Of a stretch of 40,376 nucleotides of DNA, positions 13,040 through 18,982 are shown in pieces. The notes under the pieces are model-generated. The model ran no database searches. It was not told where the DNA came from and saw only the letters and a list, made by a program, of their open reading frames with translations. Position numbers and translations under genes: made by a program. The number at the start of each line of letters is the position of its first letter. Position 1 is the stretch's first letter. The stretch is from a virus. The stretch spans positions 1 to 40,376 of IMG/VR virus record IMGVR_UViG_3300036791_000665, one strand, 5' to 3'.

Positions 13040-13471
13040 CTAAGCCGATAGCAACTTTGCGCCGGTTTCGGCAAAGAGCGCATATACCGTTTTGCCGCCC
13101 GCTGTGATCGCGTAGGGCAAAAAGACTTCAGCCGGGTCAGCCATACCGCAGTCAATCAGGGCGATTTGCGCCTCGACCCATCGCAACACCTGCCGCCAGG
13201 CGACGCGCTCAGCCTGCGCGCGATCGCGCATACCTTTTTTGCGCATTCGCTCGAATAGCGGATCAACGCGGGCCGGAAGGTCAAACGAAACCGGGGCGGC
13301 CGCGCCCGGTATCGCGAGCGCGAATTGAATACCCTTGATCGCGGAGCCTTCGTAGTGAAAGCCAATCTGAAGCGCCCGTATACCGCGCAGCGCCTGGACG
13401 ATTTCACCCACGGTTTTATCGACCGTGATACTGGTTGAGCCCATGTAGAAACCGTAAGAGCGCCCACTCAT
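13040..13471 (-). CDS. Conserved phage protein, second gene of regulator operon
   Basis: 143 aa. It contains TVGEIVQALRGIRALQIGFHYEGSAIKGIQFAL, then DLPARVDPLFERM, then RDRAQAERVAWRQVLRWVEAQIALIDCGMADPAEVFLPYAITAGGKTVY. The AERVAWR..L.WVEAQLAL...G.....EVFLPY series is a recurrent phage protein that I recall near DNA-binding genes; no function is assigned. It overlaps the upstream regulator by 4 bases (ATGA), so the two are made together. A role in DNA binding or as partner of the regulator is inferred from context. Confidence 0.75.
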   Translation of the reverse strand: MSGRSYGFYMGSTSITVDKTVGEIVQALRGIRALQIGFHYEGSAIKGIQFALAIPGAAAPVSFDLPARVDPLFERMRKKGMRDRAQAERVAWRQVLRWVEAQIALIDCGMADPAEVFLPYAITAGGKTVYALFAETGAKLLSA

Positions 13472-14004
13472 CGCCGCGCCTCCGCCAGCGCCGCGCGGTT
13501 AAACCGCCAGTGCGCTTTACTTCCCTGCCCTACGTTGACCGCGAATGCTGCGCCAGCGCGCGCCTGCGCGACCAGCCACACCTCGGGCAATCCGCTGTAC
13601 TCGACCGCTTCAGCCAAAGTTAGCCAGGGCCGCGGGTCCGCGGGCGGCGGAAACGCGCGCGCAAGCGCCGCGAGGTGCGCCGCGAGCGCGCCGAAGTCGA
13701 ACGCCGCGCCGGCGGGCGCAAGCGCGGTTACCTCGGTCTTTGGCGCGGGCGGCGCGGGCGCGCCGTGCGAATTGGGTGTACCAGCTTTGAGCGCGTCCAG
13801 GTCTTCGAGCGAGTAAAGAACCCGCGCAGAGCGTTCGTTGACCTGGCGCTCAAGCCTGTGTTTGCGGATGCGCCCCAGCGCGGCGAGGTTTTCAATCTGC
13901 CGGATACTTACGCCGATCATTTTTGCTGCCGCTTCTTTGTGGAGCCAGCCGGGCTCTACGGTTATGTGTGCCATGGAACGCACGATAACATACGCATCGG
14001 GCAT
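13468..14004 (-). CDS. HTH transcription regulator with two DNA-binding-like modules
   Basis: 178 aa from ATG 14004, or 168 aa from ATG 13974. The first module (about 18-75) reads GWLHKEAAAKMIGVSIRQIENLAALGRI...VLYSLEDLDALKAG, an excisionase/MerR-type helix-turn-helix with wing. A Pro/Ala-rich linker follows. The second module (about 125-175) starts PWLTLAEAVEYSGLPEVWLVAQ and ends in WRFNRAALAE, again excisionase-like. Two HTH heads on one chain could bind a spaced or palindromic operator. The gene starts next to the palindrome at 14032-14049 and is divergent from the leaderless genes, so it is the best candidate for the lysogeny repressor or switch protein. The first 10 residues are coded by the 42-bp repeat, which favours the later start. 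Confidence 0.75.
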   Translation of the reverse strand: MPDAYVIVRSMAHITVEPGWLHKEAAAKMIGVSIRQIENLAALGRIRKHRLERQVNERSARVLYSLEDLDALKAGTPNSHGAPAPPAPKTEVTALAPAGAAFDFGALAAHLAALARAFPPPADPRPWLTLAEAVEYSGLPEVWLVAQARAGAAFAVNVGQGSKAHWRFNRAALAEARR

Positions 14005-14034
14005 TATTGCCCGAAGTGCGCGCGTTTCGGGCGT
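13993..14034 (-). repeat. 42-bp repeat copy B (regulator start/operator area)
   Basis: Matches 2599-2640 in inverted orientation at 40 of 42 positions and covers the ATG 14004 of the regulator. It holds GGGCATTATTGCCC, an inverted repeat, and abuts the 18-bp palindrome. Confidence 0.9.
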
Positions 14035-14049
14035 TGATTATAATCAACG
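14032..14049. promoter_or_regulatory. 18-bp perfect palindrome, probable operator
   Basis: CGTTGATTATAATCAACG is a perfect palindrome with a TATAAT core on both strands, lying between the divergent regulator and the leaderless genes. A dimeric HTH protein bound here would cover promoter elements in both directions. Confidence 0.75.
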
Positions 14050-14061
14050 GCGTGCGCGCGC

Positions 14062-14067
14062 CGTATA
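14062..14067 (+). promoter_or_regulatory. Consensus -10 box of a leaderless gene
   Basis: TATAAT ends exactly 6 bases before ATG 14074, with no ribosome site between. The expected transcription start falls on or next to the A of the ATG. Confidence 0.6.
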
Positions 14068-14073
14068 ATCGCG

Positions 14074-14288
14074 CTATGCCCGCGCCAAAACCAAAACCCA
14101 GTGTATTAAGCGGAAAACGAGATCCGGTTTCGCAATTCTATCGGGCGGTGGAACGATATGTGAAGGCGCAAGGCGGTTCCGTGGTTGTCATCGGTGGCAT
14201 TCAGGTGATTAAGTGGCCGGGTGACTTTACGGGGAACTTCACGATAGCCGTGAAATGCACCGGGCAGACCCCGGAGTTAGGCGTATAA
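14074..14288 (+). CDS. Small hypothetical protein, leaderless
   Basis: 71 aa. The first residues are MPAPKPKPSVLSGKRDP, shared at DNA level with the next gene. Then comes FYRAVERYVKAQGGSVVVIGGIQVIKWPGDFTGNFTIAVKCTGQTP, an alternation of strands around a helix typical of a small nuclease- or DNA-binding-like fold, but no catalytic set is complete. It ends in GVKC-like basic/polar strands. It is the first gene on the right side of the switch. The TAA stop lies inside the -10 box of the next gene. Confidence 0.65.
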
Positions 14289-14289
14289 T
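14284..14289 (+). promoter_or_regulatory. Second consensus -10 box of a leaderless gene
   Basis: TATAAT 6 bases before ATG 14296, overlapping the stop codon of the previous gene. It is part of the duplicated unit. Confidence 0.6.
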
Positions 14290-14295
14290 CTCGCC

Positions 14296-14787
14296 ATGCC
14301 CGCGCCAAAACCAAAGCCCGCCGTTCGCGCTGTTGTGGCCTCCGAAAAGACACCAACGCGCAAAGCGCCGGGCCGGGCGGGCGGTTTAAAGCTGGTCGCG
14401 AGCGATCCGGCCGCGCAGCTCGCGCAATGGGTGGATGAACTCGGGGCGCTCGAAGCCGAATTAGTCGAAGTGCGCCCGCGCCTGCGTCGCGTCGACGTGC
14501 TGCGCGATTTGATCCGCGCGCGCTACGCGGCAGAGCCCGCCTCGACCGCGCACGAGACACGCGGCGCGGCGTTTCTCGCGACGCTTGGGCCATGCGCCTA
14601 TGAATCGACGATCGACTATGAAGCCGTCGTGAAGGCCATCGGCCTGAAGGCCTACGCCGCGATTGCGCGCCCGACGCTGAAGACGCTCGCGGAAACACTC
14701 GCGCCCGACGTGCTCGCGCGCGTGGTCAGCTATGCGTACAGCGGCGCGCGCCCGCTGAAAACCTTTCCGCTGGCGGATAAGGCGTAA
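14296..14787 (+). CDS. Conserved phage protein of unknown function
   Basis: 163 aa. After the duplicated Pro/Lys start, the conserved part begins at LAQWVDELGALEAELVEVRPRLRRVDVLRDLIRARYA, followed by GPCAYESTIDYEAVVKAIGLKAYAAIARPTLKTLAETLAPDVLARVVSYAYSGARPLKTF. Two helical halves with coiled-coil spacing in the first. I recall the GPCA.E..IDY..VVK.IGLK.YA.IARPTLK block from other phage hypothetical proteins. Its place between the switch and the antiterminator suggests a regulatory or replication role, unproven. Confidence 0.7.
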   Translation: MPAPKPKPAVRAVVASEKTPTRKAPGRAGGLKLVASDPAAQLAQWVDELGALEAELVEVRPRLRRVDVLRDLIRARYAAEPASTAHETRGAAFLATLGPCAYESTIDYEAVVKAIGLKAYAAIARPTLKTLAETLAPDVLARVVSYAYSGARPLKTFPLADKA

Positions 14788-14837
14788 CGCCCGCATTGCG
14801 CGCATTGCGCGCGAGCGGTTTCCCAAGGACTGCGGCA

Positions 14838-14975
14838 ATGCTGCAATGGCTGCGCGCGCCTGCAACCGCCCCGCCTCGGGAAAAGCACCGCCCGCGAAAA
14901 CCATGGTATGCCCTTTGGTCCCACGAAACGCCCGCATTTGCCCGCACGGGCACGCTGCGCCCGTTTGGTTTATGA
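14838..14975 (+). CDS. Possible 45-aa ORF resembling a NusG N-terminus
   Basis: The frame reads MLQWLRAPATAPPREKHRPRKPWYALWSHE and stops within the TATGAT box of the next gene. RKPWYALW resembles the PAPWYAVY that opens the antiterminator domain just downstream, so it may be a decayed duplicate of that N-terminus. There is no ribosome site. Weak call. Confidence 0.3.
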   Translation: MLQWLRAPATAPPREKHRPRKPWYALWSHETPAFARTGTLRPFGL

Positions 14976-14986
14976 TGTTCTGAGAA

Positions 14987-15634
14987 GTGCCGCCCGGTTT
15001 GTCACTGGTTTGTGCGGCTGCGGATGGGACCGCAGGGCTACCGGCGTGGGCGGAACCGGCACCCTGGTACGCGGTTTACGCGCGATCGAGTCAGGAATTC
15101 ATCGCAAGCGAGCATCTTACCGGGCTCGGTTTTCACGTCTTTTTACCCTGCTACACGCGCACGTCGCGCTGGACCGACCGGCGCAAAACCATCGTTACCC
15201 CGCTATTCACCGGTTACCTGTTCGCGCAAATTGATTCTCCCAAAGCGCTGAACAGGGCGCGCCACGCGCGCGGCGTGGCGCAAATTATCACCCCTGCGAT
15301 CGATGCCTCGGTTATCGCCGACCTGGTGCGCATTGTCGATAACCCGGCGCGCGTAAGACCAGCGGACTACCGGCCGGGCGAGCGCGTGACGATCGCCCAC
15401 GGACCATTGACCGGTATAAGCGGCGTGGTTGAGCGCACAGCGAGCGTAGCGCGGCTAATCGTCACCGTCGAGGCATTGGGGCGCGCCTGCGCCGTCGAAG
15501 TCGCGGCGCGCGACCTTGAGCGCGACTTTCGCGGCGGCTCAAACAAAGCTCACGATTTTCGCGGCGGCTCAAATCAAGCGCGCGACTTTCGCGGCGGGCT
15601 GAATCAAAGGCGGGTAAAAGGCGCGGCGGCATGA
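14987..15634 (+). CDS. NusG/RfaH-like (UpxY-type) transcription antiterminator
   Basis: 215 aa from GTG. The NGN domain spans about 25-115: PWYAVYARSSQEFIASEHL, FHVFLPCYTRTSRWTDRRKTIVTPLFTGYLFAQID, RHARGVAQIITP. The KOW domain follows (about 128-178): RPGERVTIAHGPLTGISGVVER...RLIVTVEALGRACAVEVAARDLE. Together these are diagnostic for specialised NusG paralogues, which bind RNA polymerase and make it ignore pauses and terminators. The last 35 residues repeat DFRGGSN three times and do not belong to the family. TATGAT at 14971-14976 lies 10 bases before the GTG. The gene stands at the door of the late operon, with ATGA overlap to the next gene, so late-gene read-through control is the natural reading. 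Confidence 0.85.
   Translation: MPPGLSLVCAAADGTAGLPAWAEPAPWYAVYARSSQEFIASEHLTGLGFHVFLPCYTRTSRWTDRRKTIVTPLFTGYLFAQIDSPKALNRARHARGVAQIITPAIDASVIADLVRIVDNPARVRPADYRPGERVTIAHGPLTGISGVVERTASVARLIVTVEALGRACAVEVAARDLERDFRGGSNKAHDFRGGSNQARDFRGGLNQRRVKGAAA
15521..15610 (+). repeat. Three tandem 30-bp repeats at the end of the antiterminator gene
   Basis: Units start at 15521, 15551 and 15581, each GCG-ACTTTCGCGGCGG-like. They code for three copies of a DFRGGSN-type decapeptide. In the first and third unit CGCGA-CTT-TCGCG can fold into a small hairpin. Confidence 0.9.
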
Positions 15635-15855
15635 CGATGGACCAGCAAAAGATGGTTTTCGGCTTTGTGCTGCTCATGGTTCTATCGGCGCTCGCGGCTA
15701 CGATCGCGCTCGGTAAAGTCACCGAAGACACAAGCCACGGCCTGATGCCGCTTTTGAGCGCGCTCAGCGTACTGTCGGGCAACTTCGCCAATTGGGCATT
15801 CACGCACAGGGACAAAAAAGACCTTGCCAAAGACGAAAAAGAAACCGCAGCGTAA
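15631..15855 (+). CDS. Two-helix membrane protein, candidate holin
   Basis: 74 aa. Helix one is about residues 8-28 (MVFGFVLLMVLSALAATIALG). A short polar turn with TEDTSHG follows, then helix two about 38-57 (LMPLLSALSVLSGNFANWAF), and a Lys/Asp/Glu-rich tail. Size, two helices and a charged C-terminus fit a class II-like holin. Start is coupled by ATGA to the antiterminator gene. No endolysin lies next to it, which weakens the call; other small membrane proteins look similar. Confidence 0.55.
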   Translation: MTMDQQKMVFGFVLLMVLSALAATIALGKVTEDTSHGLMPLLSALSVLSGNFANWAFTHRDKKDLAKDEKETAA

Positions 15856-16579
15856 GACCGCGAAGGCGAAAGCCACGGCGAAGCCCGCGCCCAAAAAGCG
15901 CGCCGCGAAACCGCAGCGCAAGCGCGGTGTAACAGTCGATATTCCCGCGCGAGAGTTAAAGATTTCGGTATCGCCGGGAAAGGAATTTACGCCCGCGCGT
16001 ATTCCAAAGCGCAAGCGCAGCCGGCAAACGCGCACGATCGACAAGCGCGGCCCGTTTCTCGCGGCGTACACCGCCTGCGGCTGTGTCGACCGCGCCGCGA
16101 AAGCCGTGCATATCGACCGCTCGGCGCATTATCACTGGATGAAAGAGCCCGCATACTTCGCGAAGTTTCAGGAAGCGCGCGCAATATCGACGCAGACGCT
16201 TGAAGATAAAGCCGTCGACCTGGCGCTTCGCGGCCTATTCGAACCCAACATATTTCAGGGGCGCTTCATTTACCCGCAGGAGGAGTACGTCGAGCGCGAG
16301 GCCGTCGTCGGGCCGCGCGGCGGCATCGTCGAGCCCGAAAAGCGCGCGTGGCGCGACGTACCCGGCGCTGAACCGCTCGGCGTGTGGCGTCCGGATACCT
16401 CGCTGCTCGCGCTCTTGCTGCGCGGCCGGATGCGCGAAACATATGGCACTGGCGCGCTCGAAGTGACGGGGCCGGGCGGCGGCGCTATCGAAATCGTGCA
16501 GCGTCTGCACGCGGCGCGCGAACGTGCAGCGCGGCGCATGAGGGTTATTGAGGGCGGCAAGTTACCCGATGCTGGCTGA
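15824..16579 (+). CDS. terS: Terminase small subunit
   Basis: 251 aa from a TTG that overlaps the holin-like gene by 32 bases; no ATG precedes the folded part. The first 60 residues are a Lys/Arg-rich, probably disordered DNA-binding tail. Residues 70-115 read FLAAYTACGCVDRAAKAVHIDRSAHYHWMKEPAYFAKFQEA, the helix-turn-helix of phage small terminases. DTSLLALLLRGRMRETYG near residue 200 is the typical C-terminal helix. It recognises the packaging site and loads the large subunit, whose gene overlaps its end by 11 bases. Confidence 0.85.
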   Translation: MPKTKKKPQRKTAKAKATAKPAPKKRAAKPQRKRGVTVDIPARELKISVSPGKEFTPARIPKRKRSRQTRTIDKRGPFLAAYTACGCVDRAAKAVHIDRSAHYHWMKEPAYFAKFQEARAISTQTLEDKAVDLALRGLFEPNIFQGRFIYPQEEYVEREAVVGPRGGIVEPEKRAWRDVPGAEPLGVWRPDTSLLALLLRGRMRETYGTGALEVTGPGGGAIEIVQRLHAARERAARRMRVIEGGKLPDAG

Positions 16580-18095
16580 ACTCGCAAATCCGGCACAGGT
16601 TATCCACGTGCCGCACACGCCGGAGGCGGAGCTGGCGGAATACGTCGGCCAGTATTACGACGATCCACTCGGTTTTGTTGAGAACTGTTACCCATGGCAG
16701 GAACCGAATAGCCACCTTGCGCAGGAAACCGGGCCGGATGAATGGCAGACGCAGTTTCTAACCGACCTGGGCGAACAAGTGCGCGCCCGCGGTTTCAACG
16801 GCGCGGATGCGGTCGCGGCCGTGCGCATGACGACGGCAAGCGGGCACGGCATCGGCAAAAGCACGCTGGTTGCCTGGCTTGTCGATTGGATCATGAGCAC
16901 GCGCCCGTTTTCACAGGGCACGGTAACTGCGAATACGTTCATCCAATTGCAAACCAAAACGTGGGCCGCCGTGCAGCACTGGACAAACCTTTGCATAACC
17001 GCGCACTGGTTTCGTATTACCGGCGACCGCATGTACCACCGCTTGCACCCGGCCAAGTGGTTTTGCTCGGCGCAGACATGCCGCGAGGAAAACTCAGAAG
17101 CGTTCGCCGGGCAACACGCGAGTAATTCCACTTCGTTTTACGTCTTTGACGAAGCAAGCGCCGTACCGGATCGCATCTTTGACGTTGCCGAGGGCGGATT
17201 GACCGACGGGGAACCCATGATGTTTCTGTTTGGCAACCCCACGCGCAACTCGGGCCGCTTCCACCACGTTACCTTCGGTAACGCGCGCCAGCGCTGGGAC
17301 CATCGCTCAATCGACTCGCGCACAAGCGCCCGCACCAATAAAAAGCAGATTGCCGAATGGGTTCACGACTATGGCGAGGATAGCGACTTTGTGCGCGTTC
17401 GCGTCCGCGGCATACCACCGAACGCGAGCGAACTGCAATTCATCGACTTGGGGCGCGTGCAGGCCGCGCAGTTGCGCGAGCGCGAAACGCTGCCGGATGA
17501 ACCGCTGGTAGCCGGCTGCGACATATCGGCCGGCGGCGAGGCGTGGAACGTCGTGCGCTTCCGGCGCGGTTTGAACGCGCGGCCGGGCGCGAACGTGCCC
17601 GCGCCGATTCGCCTCGCGGGCGAAATCGGCACGCGCGAGGTCATGATCGCGAAACTGGCGCAGGTTTTGAGCGAGCGCGACCCCGCCGAGCGCGTAGCAA
17701 TGCTGTTTGTCGATTCCGCTTTCGGCGCGCCGATTGTCGAGCGCCTGCACTTGCTCGGCTATGACAACGTAACAGAGGTCAATTTCGGCGAGACGCGCAC
17801 GCCCGATAACCACTTCGAGAACATGCGCGCTTACATGTATAACGAGTTAAAAGACTGGCTCGCGCGCGGCGCTATTGACCGCAACGATGAAAAGCTCGAA
17901 ATCGACCTGACCGCGCCCGGCTATCACCTGAACCGGTCAAACCAGCTTGTTATTGAAAGTAAGCGCGAGATGCAAAAGCGCAACGTCGCGCCCGTCGATG
18001 ACGCCGACGCGCTTGCGCTCACGTTTGCGCAGGTGGTGGCGCCGCCGCGCAGGCAAGCGCCCGCGCCGCCGCAGCGCGGCGGGTGGATGAGTTAA
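16569..18095 (+). CDS. terL: Terminase large subunit (packaging ATPase-nuclease)
   Basis: 508 aa from ATG 16569; ATG 16548 is a less likely alternative. Walker A is SGHGIGKST at 91-99. Walker B is FYVFDEAS at about 190-197. FGNPTRNSGRF is the coupling motif that follows in this terminase group. The RNase H-like nuclease has Asp318 in VAGCDISAGG, Asp in MLFVDSAFG and the DDADALALTFAQ end. It pumps DNA into the prohead and cuts concatemers. Complete, with all catalytic positions present. Confidence 0.95.
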   Translation: MLAELANPAQVIHVPHTPEAELAEYVGQYYDDPLGFVENCYPWQEPNSHLAQETGPDEWQTQFLTDLGEQVRARGFNGADAVAAVRMTTASGHGIGKSTLVAWLVDWIMSTRPFSQGTVTANTFIQLQTKTWAAVQHWTNLCITAHWFRITGDRMYHRLHPAKWFCSAQTCREENSEAFAGQHASNSTSFYVFDEASAVPDRIFDVAEGGLTDGEPMMFLFGNPTRNSGRFHHVTFGNARQRWDHRSIDSRTSARTNKKQIAEWVHDYGEDSDFVRVRVRGIPPNASELQFIDLGRVQAAQLRERETLPDEPLVAGCDISAGGEAWNVVRFRRGLNARPGANVPAPIRLAGEIGTREVMIAKLAQVLSERDPAERVAMLFVDSAFGAPIVERLHLLGYDNVTEVNFGETRTPDNHFENMRAYMYNELKDWLARGAIDRNDEKLEIDLTAPGYHLNRSNQLVIESKREMQKRNVAPVDDADALALTFAQVVAPPRRQAPAPPQRGGWMS

Positions 18096-18100
18096 AACCT

Positions 18101-18310
18101 ATGCCCGCATTTCTTGAAAGCAAACTACGTTCCGAGTACGGCAACAACCCGCACGCGATCTATGGCACGTTGAATAAATTGGGCGCGCTGCGCGGTAACC
18201 GCGAAACCGCGAAAGGCCGCGCGATGCAGGCGAAGCACGTGCGCGATATGGCGGCGCGGCGGGCTAAGAAGCCCGGCGGGCGGCTGGCGCTGGTTATGGG
18301 GGAAGCATGA
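18101..18310 (+). CDS. Conserved small phage head-operon protein
   Basis: 69 aa. It runs MPAFLESKLRSEYGNNPHAIYGTLNKLG, then LRGNRETAKGRAMQAKHVRD and a basic tail. The YGTLNK(L/I)G.(L/M).GN.ETxKG motif is very common as a small protein next to terminase, portal or capsid genes of tailed phages; its function is not established. ATG 18101 is the natural start and leaves 5 bases after the terminase stop. Couples to the methyltransferase by ATGA. Confidence 0.8.
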   Translation: MPAFLESKLRSEYGNNPHAIYGTLNKLGALRGNRETAKGRAMQAKHVRDMAARRAKKPGGRLALVMGEA

Positions 18311-18981
18311 GGGCGCTCGATCTATTTTGCTGCGCTGGCGGTGCGACAAAGGGCTTGCAGCGCGCCGGGTTCCATGTGACCGGCGTAGACATCAAGCCGC
18401 AGTCGCGCTATTGCGGCGACGCTTTTGTACGGGGTGATGCGCTGCGCCTGCCTTTCGACTTGCGCGAGTTTGATTTTGTTTGGGCGTCGCCGCCGTGTCA
18501 AGCCTTCACGCGGCTGCGTAATCTCCAGCGCACCCGGCATGGACTGAAGAGATATCCAGACATAATCCACGAGGTGAGGCAGATGCTGGCCGCTGCCAAT
18601 GTGCCGTATGTCATCGAGAATCTCGAAGGCGCTCCCTTGGCTGGCGACTACCTCATCATGCTGTGCGGGACCATGTTCGGACTGCAAACGCCGAATGGAT
18701 CTGCTGAATTGCGCCGCCATCGGCTGTTTGAAACCAGTTTCTCGATTCCGCTGAGGCCTCGATGCCAACATGTAAACCGCGCAATCTCAATCACCGGACA
18801 TACTCCGCAAACAAATGTCGTAACAAACCGTATCCGCAGGACATTCCCGATTGGCGACGCAAAGGTCGCTATGGGGATTGACTGGATGCCCATGAAATAT
18901 CTGTCTCAGGCAATTCCACCGGCCTATTCAGAATTCATCGGACGGCAGGCAATGGACTACCTGCAAAAGGCAGCGGCATGA
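18307..18981 (+). CDS. dcm-like: C5 cytosine DNA methyltransferase
   Basis: 224 aa. Motif I is LDLFCCAGGATKG (4-16). The catalytic ASPPCQAF has Cys64. Motif VI is VIENLEGA (103-109). IPPAYSEFIG near the C-terminus is motif X-like. These are the Dcm-type SAM-dependent enzymes that put a methyl on cytosine C5. At 224 aa it is short, with a small target-recognition segment (120-190). No restriction nuclease is nearby, so it is an orphan, most likely shielding phage DNA from host enzymes. Its codon use is less GC-extreme than that of the flanking terminase and portal, suggesting a later insertion. Confidence 0.9.
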   Translation: MRALDLFCCAGGATKGLQRAGFHVTGVDIKPQSRYCGDAFVRGDALRLPFDLREFDFVWASPPCQAFTRLRNLQRTRHGLKRYPDIIHEVRQMLAAANVPYVIENLEGAPLAGDYLIMLCGTMFGLQTPNGSAELRRHRLFETSFSIPLRPRCQHVNRAISITGHTPQTNVVTNRIRRTFPIGDAKVAMGIDWMPMKYLSQAIPPAYSEFIGRQAMDYLQKAAA

Positions 18982-18982
18982 A

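Larger units (their letters stand above)
14061..14319 (+). repeat. Duplicated promoter plus N-terminal codons
   Basis: 14061-14097 and 14283-14319 are the same 37-nt unit (TATAAT box, 6-base gap, ATG, and codons for MPAPKPKP) with three mismatches. Each copy starts its own gene. Confidence 0.9.

Noticed and set aside
12790-13107. 105-residue plus-strand reading frame
   Set aside because: It runs antisense into the well-supported gene 13040-13471 and is Pro/Arg/Ala-rich, as expected for an off-frame of GC-rich DNA.
15631-15855. Firm holin assignment
   Set aside because: Two helices and size fit, but no endolysin is adjacent; left as a candidate only.
16600-16608. Second DnaA-like box TTATCCACG
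   Set aside because: It lies in the terminase gene and is a near match only; likewise 2115-2123. Kept out of the origin argument.
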